From the NCBI RefSeq assembly GCF_022179545.1, contig NZ_AP025518.1:806001-870000 (forward strand): 64,000 bases of DNA. Reading direction: 5' to 3'. Shown here piece after piece: positions 7,199 to 15,722 of this stretch (position 1 is the stretch's first letter; every line of letters begins with the position of its first letter). The notes under the pieces were generated by a model. That model had not been told where the DNA came from, ran no database searches, and worked only from the letters and a program-made list of their open reading frames with translations. The position numbers and the translations under genes are program-made. Source of the stretch: Mycolicibacterium fortuitum subsp. fortuitum (lineage in GTDB: Bacteria; Actinomycetota; Actinomycetes; Mycobacteriales; Mycobacteriaceae).

Positions 7199-8418
7199 CC
7201 GGCCCGGGGCTCGACGCGCTCATCGACGTGGTCCTGCCCGACGGCCGGCGGGTCGACGTCTTGCTGCGTGGCGGGCGAATCGAGGCGATCGTCGATCACG
7301 GACAACCTGCTTCGCCGAACGCGGTTCGGGGTCGACACGTCGTCGACTGCGGCGGTGCCCTGCTGCTTCCCGCATTCGTCGACGGCCATTGCCATTTGGA
7401 CAAGACCTTCTGGGGAGCACCGTGGCAGCCGCACCGCGCCTCGGGCTCGTTGCGTGAACGCATCGCCAACGAACGTGAATTGCGCGCTCGGGTAGGGGTT
7501 CCCGTCACCACCCGCGCCACCGCGTTGGCCGAGCACATGGTCACGCTGGGCACGGGGCATGTGCGGTCGCACGTCGACATCGATGCCGATATCAAGCTCG
7601 ACGGTCTGCACCAGCTGCTGGAGGTCCGTGAAGCCCTGTGCGACAAGCTGAGTATCCAACTCGTGGCATTCCCGCAGAGCGGCGTCGTCACCGCCCCGGG
7701 AGTGCCCGACCTCCTCGACGCGGCGCTGGCCGAGGGGGCCGACCTGATCGGCGGGCTCGACCCGGCCGGCTTCGATGGCGATATCGACGGGCAGCTCGAC
7801 GTGGTGTTCGGTTTGGCCGAACGGCATGGGGCAGGTATCGACATCCACCTGCACGACGGTGGAGACCTCGGCGTCCGGCAGCTTCACGCGATCGCCGAGC
7901 GGACGAAAACCCTTGGGCTGGGCGGGAAAGTGACGGTCAGCCATGCCTATTGTCTGGGACAGGTCGACGAGGCCACGCTCGACCGGGCTGCGTCGGCCCT
8001 GGCCGGCGCCGAGGTATCACTGATGACGAACGGTCCGGCCGGAACCATGCCGCCCGTCCTGCGGCTGCGTGCCCACGGCGTGCGGGTGTTCGCGGGTTCG
8101 GACAACATCCGGGACGCCTGGTGGTCATACGGCACCGGTGACATGCTCGAACGCGCCACGATCATCGGCCTGGAGGGTGGCCTGATGACCGACGAGGAAC
8201 TCGGGTACGCGGCGTCGCTGGTGACCGACTCGGCAGCCGGCGCACTCGGGCTTGCCGAATACGGTCTGCAACCCGGCAACCGGGCGGATCTGGTGGTGGT
8301 CGCTGCGACAAACCCGGCCGAGGCCGTGGCCGGTCATCCCGAGCGGCTGCTGGTCGTGCACCATGGCCGGGTCGTGCGTGGAACTGGCCGACATGCCGAC
8401 ATTTCGGCGGCCAGGTAA
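7195..8418 (+). CDS. Amidohydrolase, cytosine-deaminase-like
   Basis: A 407-residue metal-dependent hydrolase of the amidohydrolase superfamily. H65-C-H67 begins the metal site; later come the R-S-H-V-D-I-D strand, D-I-H-L-H, V-S-H-A-Y and the closing metal Asp in F-A-G-S-D-N. The closest recognised architecture is CodA-type cytosine deaminase. At the position of CodA's catalytic Glu217 this protein appears to have Asp (H-L-H-D), so substrate and chemistry may differ. Reading it together with DoxX upstream as one gene is excluded because DoxX is in another frame. The true start is the ATG at 7195, overlapping the DoxX stop. Confidence 0.75.
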   Translation: MTGPGLDALIDVVLPDGRRVDVLLRGGRIEAIVDHGQPASPNAVRGRHVVDCGGALLLPAFVDGHCHLDKTFWGAPWQPHRASGSLRERIANERELRARVGVPVTTRATALAEHMVTLGTGHVRSHVDIDADIKLDGLHQLLEVREALCDKLSIQLVAFPQSGVVTAPGVPDLLDAALAEGADLIGGLDPAGFDGDIDGQLDVVFGLAERHGAGIDIHLHDGGDLGVRQLHAIAERTKTLGLGGKVTVSHAYCLGQVDEATLDRAASALAGAEVSLMTNGPAGTMPPVLRLRAHGVRVFAGSDNIRDAWWSYGTGDMLERATIIGLEGGLMTDEELGYAASLVTDSAAGALGLAEYGLQPGNRADLVVVAATNPAEAVAGHPERLLVVHHGRVVRGTGRHADISAAR

Positions 8419-8433
8419 GGCAGGATCGTCTGC

Positions 8434-9534
8434 ATGGATCAGCTATGGGCTAACCGTGCGGCCAGCGCCGAAGCTGCGATCACCCAGCGACACCTGAAGA
8501 AGCTCTGGGGCCTGCCTGGCACCCAACTGGGCGTGGTGGCCTGGCCGTCGACCAAGAAGTACCGGCACTTCGGAACCTGGCATTACTGGTGGCAGGCGCA
8601 TCTTCTGGACACCCTGGTCGATGCGCAGGTGCGCGATCCGCAACCCGAGCGCAAGACTCAGATCGAGCGCCAGATCCGCGGACACTGGATGCGCAACAAC
8701 CTGTCCTGGACCAACAACTACTACGACGACATGGCCTGGCTGGCGCTGGCTCTTGAGCGGGCCGGCCGGTTGGTCGGCGTGGAGAAGGCCCGCGCACTCA
8801 AGAAGTTGTGCGCGCAGTTCGTCGATGCCTGGGTGCCCGAGGACGGCGGCGGCATCCCCTGGCGCAAGGAGGATCAGTTCTTCAACGCCCCGGCCAACGG
8901 CCCGGCCGGGATCTTTCTGGCCCGATACGACGATCGGCTACGCCGCGCTCAGCAGATGGCCGACTGGATCGACGACACCCTGATCGATCCCGAAACCCAC
9001 CTGGTGTTCGACGGCATCAAGGCCGGTTCGATGGTGCGGGCGCAGTACACCTACTGCCAGGGTGTGGTGCTCGGATTGGAAGTCGAGCTCGCGGTGCGCA
9101 CCGAGGATGCCCGGCACGCCGAGCGGGTGCGCCGCCTGGTGGCCGCAGTCGACAAGGAGATGGCCACCGATGGCGTGATCAAGGGCGCCGGAGGCGGTGA
9201 CGGCGGCCTGTTCAACGGGGTCACGGCGCGGTACCTGGCGCTGGTGGCCAATACGTTGCCGGGGGACACGGCCGCCGACCAAACGGCAAGGGAGACGGCC
9301 CGGTCCCTGGTGCTCAAGTCCGCTCAGGCGGCCTGGGATAATCGGCAGACCGTCGATGGGCTGCCGTTGTTCGGACCGTTCTGGGATCGCACCGCTGAGG
9401 TGCCCGGGGCCGAAGGTCAGGAAGCGCAGTTCGTCGACGGCGCGGTAAACGCGTCTGCCATCCCGGAACGTGATCTGTCCGTTCAGGTTTCGGGTTGGAT
9501 GTTGATGGAAGCAGCGCACACCCTGTCCGAGTAG
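8434..9534 (+). CDS. Glycoside hydrolase family 76 protein (alpha-1,6-mannanase-like)
   Basis: A 366-residue (alpha/alpha)6-barrel protein. The catalytic pair Asp98-Asp99 sits in N-Y-Y-D-D-M-A-W, the hallmark of GH76, and Trp-rich segments line the cleft. It resembles Rv0365c. GH76 enzymes cleave alpha-1,6-mannan, a structure found in mycobacterial lipomannan and lipoarabinomannan. No signal peptide is visible at the N terminus, so an intracellular or non-classical location is likely, which is odd for an envelope glycan hydrolase. It begins 15 bases after the amidohydrolase stop. Confidence 0.85.
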   Translation: MDQLWANRAASAEAAITQRHLKKLWGLPGTQLGVVAWPSTKKYRHFGTWHYWWQAHLLDTLVDAQVRDPQPERKTQIERQIRGHWMRNNLSWTNNYYDDMAWLALALERAGRLVGVEKARALKKLCAQFVDAWVPEDGGGIPWRKEDQFFNAPANGPAGIFLARYDDRLRRAQQMADWIDDTLIDPETHLVFDGIKAGSMVRAQYTYCQGVVLGLEVELAVRTEDARHAERVRRLVAAVDKEMATDGVIKGAGGGDGGLFNGVTARYLALVANTLPGDTAADQTARETARSLVLKSAQAAWDNRQTVDGLPLFGPFWDRTAEVPGAEGQEAQFVDGAVNASAIPERDLSVQVSGWMLMEAAHTLSE

Positions 9535-9615
9535 TCCCGCTCGCCGAGATGTGGGCACAGTCGGACGAATTGTCGAACGACTTCGGTGTGCGCACAGTGG
9601 AGTAGGTGAGTGGTA

Positions 9616-10299
9616 ATGGAGAGGGTCGCACGGACCTCCATCGTCGACGTCGTCATCGCCAGATTGCGCGACGAGATTCGTAACGGCAACTGGCCGGTAG
9701 GAACCAAGATCCCCACGGAGGCGACACTCGTAGATGTGTTGGGCGTGAGCCGTCCGTCCGTGCGCGAGGCAGTGCGCTCGCTCGTGCAGGCCGGCTTGTT
9801 GGAGTCTCGGCAGGGCGACGGGACATACGTGGTCGCCGAGGACGAGACGACGGTGGCGCTGCAGCGGGTCGTCGATGCCGCGGATCGAGCCGAAGCGCAG
9901 CTGGTGCGTCATACGCTGGAAGTACTCGCCGCTCGTGAAGCTGCGACTCACCGCTCGAAGGCCGATGTGGACGCGCTGCGCGTGGCCCTCCAGGGCCGCC
10001 GGACCGCGAAAGCCAAGGCCGACCTCGACGCGTTCATCGACCATGACGTCGCTTTTCACATCGGCGTGGCCCGCGCTTCGCACAACGTGCTGCTGCTCGA
10101 TTTCTACCGGTCTTTCGAAGGCGCGATGCGCGATCCCGCACACGGCGCGTTCTGCATGAGCGCTCCCGAAGATCCCCACCGGGACTTCCACAACGATCTG
10201 TTTCACGCGATCCAACGAGGTGACCACGGTGCGGCAACCCGCGCCGCGATCTACGGCCTCGACGTCCACGAGCGCCATCTGCACGCGGTCGGTAGCTGA
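9616..10299 (+). CDS. GntR/FadR-type (FCD) transcriptional regulator
   Basis: A 227-residue regulator with a winged helix-turn-helix at about residues 8-75 (P-T-E-A-T-L-V-D-V-L-G-V-S-R-P-S-V-R-E) and an all-helical FCD effector domain with His residues suited to a bound metal (F-H-I-G-V, F-H-N-D-L-F-H). The ATG at 9616 is preferred over the GTG at 9610 because AGGTGAG lies at proper distance only from the ATG. The 80 bases upstream carry two copies of GTG(G/C)GCACAGT (9551-9561 and 9588-9598) that could be its own operator. The ligand is unknown. Confidence 0.85.
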   Translation: MERVARTSIVDVVIARLRDEIRNGNWPVGTKIPTEATLVDVLGVSRPSVREAVRSLVQAGLLESRQGDGTYVVAEDETTVALQRVVDAADRAEAQLVRHTLEVLAAREAATHRSKADVDALRVALQGRRTAKAKADLDAFIDHDVAFHIGVARASHNVLLLDFYRSFEGAMRDPAHGAFCMSAPEDPHRDFHNDLFHAIQRGDHGAATRAAIYGLDVHERHLHAVGS

Positions 10300-10326
10300 C
10301 GCAGCCCTTGGCCCGGAGGCCCAAAA

Positions 10327-10342
10327 CTGAGCGTGCGCTCAG
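10327..10342. promoter_or_regulatory. 7-2-7 palindrome upstream of xdhC
   Basis: CTGAGCG-TG-CGCTCAG is a perfect inverted repeat that ends 21 bases before the xdhC GTG. It is not followed by a T run, so an operator is likelier than a terminator. TetR and MarR dimers bind sites of this size. No cognate regulator is evident apart from the adjacent GntR protein. Confidence 0.45.
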
Positions 10343-10363
10343 CGGGGGACTAGGTTGAGCATC

Positions 10364-11515
10364 GTGAGAGAAGTGCTCGCCGATGCTCTGGCCGTGTGGC
10401 GTGCCGGCGGCACCGCGGGCATGGCAACGGTGGTGCGCACATTCCGTTCCGCGCCACGGCCTGCCGGGGCATCCATGATGGTCGCCCCTGACGGCACGGT
10501 GACCGGCTCGGTATCCGGCGGCTGTGTCGAAGGCGCCGTATACGAACTCGCGGGCGACGTGGTCGCCGAGGGCACACCCGTGCTGCAGCGTTACGGAGTC
10601 AGTGACGACGACGCCTTCGCCGTGGGGCTGACCTGTGGCGGCATCCTCGATGTGTTCGTCGAGCCCGTGTCGCAGCGGACGTTCCCCGAACTGCAAGCGC
10701 TGGTCGACGACATCGAGGCCCATCGGCCTGTCGCGACCGCGACGGTGATCGCCCATCCTGACCCGACCCGGTTGGGCCGACGACTGGTCATCCGCGCCGA
10801 CGAGGTCACCGGCACGCTCGGCTCGGCCCGGGCGGACAGCGCGGTTACCGACGACGCTCGCGGCCTGCTCGACACCGGCCGCAGCGGGGTCCTGACGTTC
10901 GGTCCCGATGGCGAACGTCGCGGCGAGGGAATGGAAGTCTTCGTCTCCAGCTTTGCGCCGCCCCCGCGGATGCTGGTGTTCGGCGCCATCGACTTCGCTG
11001 CTGCCGTCGCCCGGCAGGGCTCGTTGCTCGGCTACCGCGTCACGGTGTGTGACGCTCGCCCGGTTTTCGCCACCGCGGCGCGCTTCCCGACCGCTGACGA
11101 GGTCGTCGTCGACTGGCCCAATCGATACCTGGAGGCGCAGGCCGCTGCGGGCGCGATCGACGGCCGCACGGTCATCTGCCTGCTCACCCACGATCCGAAG
11201 TTCGATGTGCCGTTGCTGGAGGTGGCTTTGCGGCTGCCGGAGATCGGCTACATCGGTGCGATGGGCTCGCGGCGCACCCATGACGACCGGATCGCCCGGC
11301 TACGCGAGATCGGTCTGACCGACGAAGAACTCGCGAGGTTGTCCAGCCCCATCGGATTGGACCTGGGTGCCAGGACACCCGAAGAGACTGCGGTGTCGAT
11401 CGCGGCCGAGATCATCGCCCGACGCTGGGGCGGCACGGGGACCCCGCTGAGCGGCACAGGCGGCCGCATTCATCATGAACACAACGAACCGAGTGAATTG
11501 AGGAGTGGTCAGTGA
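10364..11515 (+). CDS. XdhC/CoxI family protein
   Basis: A 383-residue protein with the XdhC N-terminal domain (S-G-G-C-V-E-G-A-V) and a Rossmann-like C-terminal domain (M-L-V-F-G-A, then G-A-M-G-S-R-R-T-H and S-P-I-G-L-D-L-G-A-R-T-P-E-E). XdhC proteins sulfurate and insert molybdenum cofactor into xanthine dehydrogenase or CO dehydrogenase-type enzymes. It resembles Rv0376c, which in M. tuberculosis lies near carbon-monoxide-dehydrogenase-like subunits; none of those is present here. The GTG at 10364 gives the usual N terminus; a TTG at 10355 is possible. It overlaps the next gene by 4 bases (GTGA). Confidence 0.85.
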   Translation: MREVLADALAVWRAGGTAGMATVVRTFRSAPRPAGASMMVAPDGTVTGSVSGGCVEGAVYELAGDVVAEGTPVLQRYGVSDDDAFAVGLTCGGILDVFVEPVSQRTFPELQALVDDIEAHRPVATATVIAHPDPTRLGRRLVIRADEVTGTLGSARADSAVTDDARGLLDTGRSGVLTFGPDGERRGEGMEVFVSSFAPPPRMLVFGAIDFAAAVARQGSLLGYRVTVCDARPVFATAARFPTADEVVVDWPNRYLEAQAAAGAIDGRTVICLLTHDPKFDVPLLEVALRLPEIGYIGAMGSRRTHDDRIARLREIGLTDEELARLSSPIGLDLGARTPEETAVSIAAEIIARRWGGTGTPLSGTGGRIHHEHNEPSELRSGQ

Positions 11516-12411
11516 CACGAGCCAAGATCGATTTCCCCAGCCGGATCGGTGTGTGGTGGGCCAGCGACACGTGGTCGATGCCCGACGCGCAGCAGGTCGC
11601 ACGGGAGATCGAAGCCCTCGGATTCGGCTCGCTGTTTCTTCCCGAGGTGGTCGGCAAGGAAGCCCTCACCCAGTCGGCGGCGTTCCTGGCCGCCACCGAA
11701 CGTCTCGTGATCGGCACCGGCATCGCCAACATCCACGTCCGGGTGCCGTCGGCGGCAGAGTCCGGGGCGCGCACCTTGACCGCGCTTCATCCGGGACGGT
11801 TCGTGCTCGGACTGGGCGTCAGCCACGGCCCGCTGGTCGAGCACGGCCTGGGCGGCACCTATGCCAAGCCGCTGGCCACGATGCGCACCTACCTGGACCG
11901 GATGGCTGCGGTGCCCGAGCAGATCGAACCCGGGGTCGGTCGCCCGCCCCGTCTGATTGCCGCCCTGGGACCGAAGATGATCGAGCTGTCCGGTTCGCAT
12001 GCCGACGGCGCGCACCCGTACCTGGTGACGCCCGAGCACACCGCGACCACGCGCGAGATCCTGGGACCGGACCGCTGGGTGGTGTCAGAACAAGCCGTCG
12101 CGATCGGCGGTGACGACGCCGACCAGCTGGCTCGGGCGCACAAGCACCTTGAGGTCTACAGCGGGCTGCCCAACTACCGAAACTCGTGGCTGCGGCAGGG
12201 CTTCGACGAATCCGACCTGATGCGGGGCGGTTCGGACCGGCTGGCGCGCGGACTCGTCGGCATGGGTTCGGCCGATCAGGCGGCAGCGGTGATCACCGCC
12301 CACCTGGATGCCGGCGCCGATCACGTCGTCGTTCAGGCGTTGGGGGAGAACCCGACGGCTGATCCGCGTCCGGCTCTGCGTGAACTGGCCGCGGCGCTGG
12401 GCCTCGGTTAG
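11512..12411 (+). CDS. Luciferase-like (LLM) F420-type oxidoreductase
   Basis: A 299-residue TIM-barrel protein of the bacterial luciferase superfamily. Typical segments are the early I-G-V-W-W strand, the H-P-G-R-F-V-L-G-L-G-V-S-H flavin-binding region at about 100-113, and the C-terminal helices. Mycobacterial members of this short type usually use deazaflavin F420. Substrate unknown. It is translationally coupled to xdhC through a GTGA overlap with an AGGAG site upstream. Its stop overlaps the stop of the convergent dedA gene. Confidence 0.85.
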   Translation: MTRAKIDFPSRIGVWWASDTWSMPDAQQVAREIEALGFGSLFLPEVVGKEALTQSAAFLAATERLVIGTGIANIHVRVPSAAESGARTLTALHPGRFVLGLGVSHGPLVEHGLGGTYAKPLATMRTYLDRMAAVPEQIEPGVGRPPRLIAALGPKMIELSGSHADGAHPYLVTPEHTATTREILGPDRWVVSEQAVAIGGDDADQLARAHKHLEVYSGLPNYRNSWLRQGFDESDLMRGGSDRLARGLVGMGSADQAAAVITAHLDAGADHVVVQALGENPTADPRPALRELAAALGLG

Positions 12412-13103
12412 GACTGTGGGGCGGCGGCCTTCTTGGCGGCCCGGCGACGCTTGAACCATTCGAAGAACATCGGGGCCACCGAGGCCACGACGATCAGGAT
12501 GAAGATCGGCTCGAGCAGCTTCTGGATGATCTCGAACTGGCCCAGCCAGTAGCCGAGCAGGACGAGGCCGACACCCCACACGATCGCGCCCAGCACGTTG
12601 AACGTGGTGAACACCGAATAACGCATCTTGGCGGCCCCGGCGACGATCGGTGCCAGGGTGCGCACGATCGGCACGAACCGGGCGATGACGATCGCGAACG
12701 GGCCGCGCTGCTCGAAGAACGCGTGGGCCTCGTCGAGGTACTTCTGCTTGAGGACCCGGGCGTCGGGCTTGAACATCTCGACGCCGATGAACCGGCCGAT
12801 GAGGTAGCCGGCCTGACCGCCGAGGATGGCCGCCAGCGGGATGAACACCAGTAGCTGCCAGAGCGCGAAGTTGGCGTCCACTGCCGTTCCCTGGGCGGCG
12901 GTGCCCGCGGCGAGCATGCCCGCGACGAACAACAACGAGTCGCCGGGAAGGACCGGGAACAGCACCCCGGACTCGACGAAGACGACGACGAGGATGCCCA
13001 CCAGGGCCCAGGTGCCGAAGGATCCGATGAGGTGCAGCGGATCCATGAAATCCGGCATGAGCGCCAGATTGGTCGTAGCCTCAGGGAGGGCGATGTCGAT
13101 CAC
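12408..13103 (-). CDS. DedA-family (VTT) membrane protein
   Basis: A 231-residue membrane protein of the DedA/SNARE-associated family, with about five membrane segments, the E-S-G-V-L-F-P-V-L-P-G-D-S-L motif of the re-entrant loop and the A-R-F-V-P-I-V-R-T motif with conserved Arg residues. DedA proteins flip lipid carriers such as undecaprenyl phosphate or phospholipids. Rv0364-like, next to fba as in M. tuberculosis. GTG at 13103 is the longest start; Met16 or Met20 are alternatives. Promoters for this gene and fba share 13104-13177. Confidence 0.88.
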   Translation of the reverse strand: MIDIALPEATTNLALMPDFMDPLHLIGSFGTWALVGILVVVFVESGVLFPVLPGDSLLFVAGMLAAGTAAQGTAVDANFALWQLLVFIPLAAILGGQAGYLIGRFIGVEMFKPDARVLKQKYLDEAHAFFEQRGPFAIVIARFVPIVRTLAPIVAGAAKMRYSVFTTFNVLGAIVWGVGLVLLGYWLGQFEIIQKLLEPIFILIVVASVAPMFFEWFKRRRAAKKAAAPQS

Positions 13104-13110
13104 GACTCCC

Positions 13111-13116
13111 TAGGGT
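13111..13116 (+). promoter_or_regulatory. Candidate -10 element for fba
   Basis: TAGGGT fits TANNNT and is placed about 60 bases before the fba ATG, in the 74-base divergent gap with dedA. No convincing -35 is seen. Low confidence. Confidence 0.3.
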
Positions 13117-13177
13117 ACCTGTGCCCCACCACCGGTCTTCACCTGCGATAACCCGCGTCCAGATGGAAGGACAAGTC

Positions 13178-14215
13178 ATGCCGATCGCTACGCCCGAGGT
13201 CTATGCCGAGATGTTGGGCCGGGCCAAGGAGCATTCCTTCGCCTTCCCGGCCATCAACTGCACTTCGTCGGAGACGATCAACGCCGCCATCAAGGGTTTC
13301 GCCGATGCGGGCAGTGACGGCATCATCCAGTTCTCGACCGGAGGGGCGGAGTTCGCTTCGGGGCTCGGGGTCAAGGACATGGTGACCGGGGCCGTCGCCC
13401 TGGCCGAGTTCGCCCATGTGATCGCCGAGAAGTACCCGATCACCGTCGCCCTGCACACCGACCACTGTCCGAAGGACAAGCTGGACACTTATGTGCGGCC
13501 GCTGCTGGCCATCTCCGCCGAGCGGGTCGCCGCGGGCCGCAATCCGTTGTTCCAGTCGCACATGTGGGACGGCTCGGCCGTCCCCATCGACGAGAACCTG
13601 ACCATCGCGCAGGAACTGCTGAAGCTCGCCGCGGCGGCCAAGATCGTCCTCGAGGTCGAGATCGGCGTGGTCGGCGGCGAAGAAGACGGCGTCGAGGCCG
13701 AGATCAACGAGAAGCTCTACACGTCCTCGGAGGACTTCGAGAAGACCATCGACGCGCTAGGCGCCGGCGAGCAGGGTGCCTACCTGTTGGCGGCCACGTT
13801 CGGAAACGTGCACGGCGTCTACAAGCCCGGCAATGTGGTGCTCAAGCCCGAGGTGCTGGCCGAGGGGCAGCGGGTGGCCGCCGCCAAACTCGGATTGGCA
13901 AGTGATGCAAAGCCTTTCGACTTCGTCTTCCACGGCGGGTCGGGTTCGCTGAAGTCCGAGATCGAAGACTCGCTCAAGTACGGCGTGGTGAAGATGAACG
14001 TCGACACCGACACGCAGTACGCCTTCACCCGGCCGCTGGCCGCGCACATGTTCACCAACTACGACGGGGTGCTCAAGGTCGACGGTGAGGTGGGTAACAA
14101 GAAGGTCTACGACCCGCGCAGTTACCTGAAGAAGGCCGAGGCGTCGATGTCGGAGCGGGTCGTAGAGGCCTGCAACGATCTGCACAGCGCCGGTCGCAGC
14201 GTCACAGGCGGATAG
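13178..14215 (+). CDS. fba: Class II fructose-bisphosphate aldolase
   Basis: A 345-residue zinc aldolase, one residue off the M. tuberculosis enzyme in length. It splits fructose 1,6-bisphosphate into glyceraldehyde 3-phosphate and dihydroxyacetone phosphate in glycolysis and gluconeogenesis. The signature V-A-L-H-T-D-H-C carries zinc and catalytic residues, the acidic G-G-E-E-D-G-V loop and F-H-G-G-S-G-S phosphate site follow. The ATG at 13178 is selected by GGAAGG 8 bases upstream; the frame extends 57 bases further without support. It is the only aldolase gene in the window. Confidence 0.96.
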   Translation: MPIATPEVYAEMLGRAKEHSFAFPAINCTSSETINAAIKGFADAGSDGIIQFSTGGAEFASGLGVKDMVTGAVALAEFAHVIAEKYPITVALHTDHCPKDKLDTYVRPLLAISAERVAAGRNPLFQSHMWDGSAVPIDENLTIAQELLKLAAAAKIVLEVEIGVVGGEEDGVEAEINEKLYTSSEDFEKTIDALGAGEQGAYLLAATFGNVHGVYKPGNVVLKPEVLAEGQRVAAAKLGLASDAKPFDFVFHGGSGSLKSEIEDSLKYGVVKMNVDTDTQYAFTRPLAAHMFTNYDGVLKVDGEVGNKKVYDPRSYLKKAEASMSERVVEACNDLHSAGRSVTGG

Positions 14216-14221
14216 CCCGGC

Positions 14222-14812
14222 TCAGGCGGTCAGTCGCCCGTACCCCAGGATGCCCGCCATCTCGGCGTTGTCGAGGGTATGCACCCGGATGCCGCCCTCC
14301 TCGTTGCCGCCGACTGTGGTGATCGCGTTGCCTTCCACGGCCACAACGAAATTGGTGTGCAGGCCGAGCGGGCTGCCGTCTGCGTACATCACCACGTCTG
14401 CGATGCGCGGACGGTATCCGGCGGGTTCGGCGAACCGGCCCGCTGCTTGGTAGTACTCCTGCAGCGTGTACACGCCCGGAATCCGCCAGCTCCCCGAGTT
14501 GGGGTTGGACAGCGGCCGGCCCGCTTCGTTGAGCACCCAGCTGACGAAGTCGGCACACCACGGCTCCTCGATGCCTTCGGAGAAGTGGCTGCCGCCCGGC
14601 TGGGCGTCGTACTGCGCCTGCAGCACATCGACGATGCGTGTCTGGGCCGGATCGAGCGTCGCACGGTCGATCCGGGGAAAGGCAACCGATTTGCCGGGCA
14701 ACAGGTCGAGTGGCGAGCCGGGATGCCGGATCAGCAGGGCGGCCACACCGACCACGATCACCGCGCCGAATGCGCACAGTGCCAACCAGAGCTTGGTTCC
14801 GCGCAGGGTCAC
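14222..14812 (-). CDS. Membrane-anchored CHAP-domain protein
   Basis: A 196-residue protein. One membrane helix at about residues 8-28 is followed by a CHAP (cysteine, histidine-dependent amidohydrolase/peptidase) domain. The likely catalytic residues are Cys86 (E-P-W-C-A-D-F-V-S-W), His152 (G-L-H-T-N-F) and Asn170. CHAP enzymes cut peptidoglycan peptides or amide bonds; the predicted orientation puts the domain outside the cell. It ends 6 bases after fba and its start lies 9 bases from the stop of the upstream Rv0361-like gene, with which it is probably cotranscribed. In M. tuberculosis mgtE occupies this position. Confidence 0.75.
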   Translation of the reverse strand: MTLRGTKLWLALCAFGAVIVVGVAALLIRHPGSPLDLLPGKSVAFPRIDRATLDPAQTRIVDVLQAQYDAQPGGSHFSEGIEEPWCADFVSWVLNEAGRPLSNPNSGSWRIPGVYTLQEYYQAAGRFAEPAGYRPRIADVVMYADGSPLGLHTNFVVAVEGNAITTVGGNEEGGIRVHTLDNAEMAGILGYGRLTA

Positions 14813-14821
14813 CGAACCAGA

Positions 14822-15658
14822 CTATCCGGTAGGAGCCTGGCAGATCTTCCACTGATTGTCGCGGAACTGGAGGTCGAAGCTGCGGGTGGAGCGGGTTTGC
14901 GGAGCAAACGCCATGAAGCTGGTGACGTTGGCTTCGGCGTGGTCGCCGTTGACGACCACCTGGTCGATGCTGGCCACGACGGGGTACTGCTTGGCGGCCT
15001 GAACCCGGGCGTGGGTTTCGTCCCAGGCCTTCTGGTCGTACTTGACGTAGTTGTCGCGGGTACTGCCGCAGGTCATCGACCGCAGTGCGGCCAGGTCGCC
15101 ACGCTGGATGGCCGAGTCGAAGTCCTGGATGGTGGTGCGGACGTCGTCTTCCTGGGAGGCGGCCGATGACGATTTGCGGGTCAGCAACACCGTGCCGAGC
15201 ACGGCGATCGCCACCAGGGCCGCGATCACCAGAATGACTGCCACCACCCATCCCCAGCTGCGGCGGGCGGTGGGTGCGGGTTCCTGAGGTGATTCCTCGC
15301 GCGGTGGAATGACCTTTGGGGCGGCGCCTTTCGGGGCCTCCGCCGAGGCGGTGTCGCCCTCGGCGGGCGGGGCGAACACCTCGGTCTCCGGGTCGGGAGG
15401 GGTGTCGATCTTCTGCGTCGAGCTGTCGAAGCCCGACGGCGCGGTGAAGCGTCGTTCTTCGCTGAGCGCCACCGCCTCGGTGACTTCGTCGGCCGATCCG
15501 ATGATCTCGGTGGCCGGCTCGGACAACGCCGACATTTCGGCCGGCGAGGGCAACTCGACCTTCTCGGTCGGTGTATCGCTGGCGTAGCCGGCCGGTTCGG
15601 CCCGCTCGTCTCGCCGGCCTGGCGTGCGGTCTTTGTCAGGTCCCGTTGGGTTCGACAT
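14822..15658 (-). CDS. Rv0361-like membrane protein with NTF2-like domain
   Basis: A 278-residue bitopic protein. Residues 1-130 are acidic, Pro-rich and probably disordered in the cytoplasm, one membrane helix spans about 135-160, and the extracellular residues 170-278 form a small domain of the NTF2/lumazine-binding type seen in many mycobacterial membrane proteins. Two Cys residues (S-M-T-C-G and K-I-C-Q) may pair. Function unknown. It begins a two-gene unit with the CHAP protein. A similar domain layout recurs in the protein at 29285. Confidence 0.7.
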   Translation of the reverse strand: MSNPTGPDKDRTPGRRDERAEPAGYASDTPTEKVELPSPAEMSALSEPATEIIGSADEVTEAVALSEERRFTAPSGFDSSTQKIDTPPDPETEVFAPPAEGDTASAEAPKGAAPKVIPPREESPQEPAPTARRSWGWVVAVILVIAALVAIAVLGTVLLTRKSSSAASQEDDVRTTIQDFDSAIQRGDLAALRSMTCGSTRDNYVKYDQKAWDETHARVQAAKQYPVVASIDQVVVNGDHAEANVTSFMAFAPQTRSTRSFDLQFRDNQWKICQAPTG

Positions 15659-15722
15659 CCCTGCTGCGGTCCTCCCGTACGTCGCTACCGGTGGAGCTTA
15701 TCGGTCGGTGCACAATAGGCCC

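Noticed and set aside
6391..8418. Single 675-residue protein on the plus strand
   Set aside because: The frame runs through the DoxX gene, which is in another frame. The amidohydrolase start at 7195 and the lipoprotein remnant at 6427 explain its two ends.
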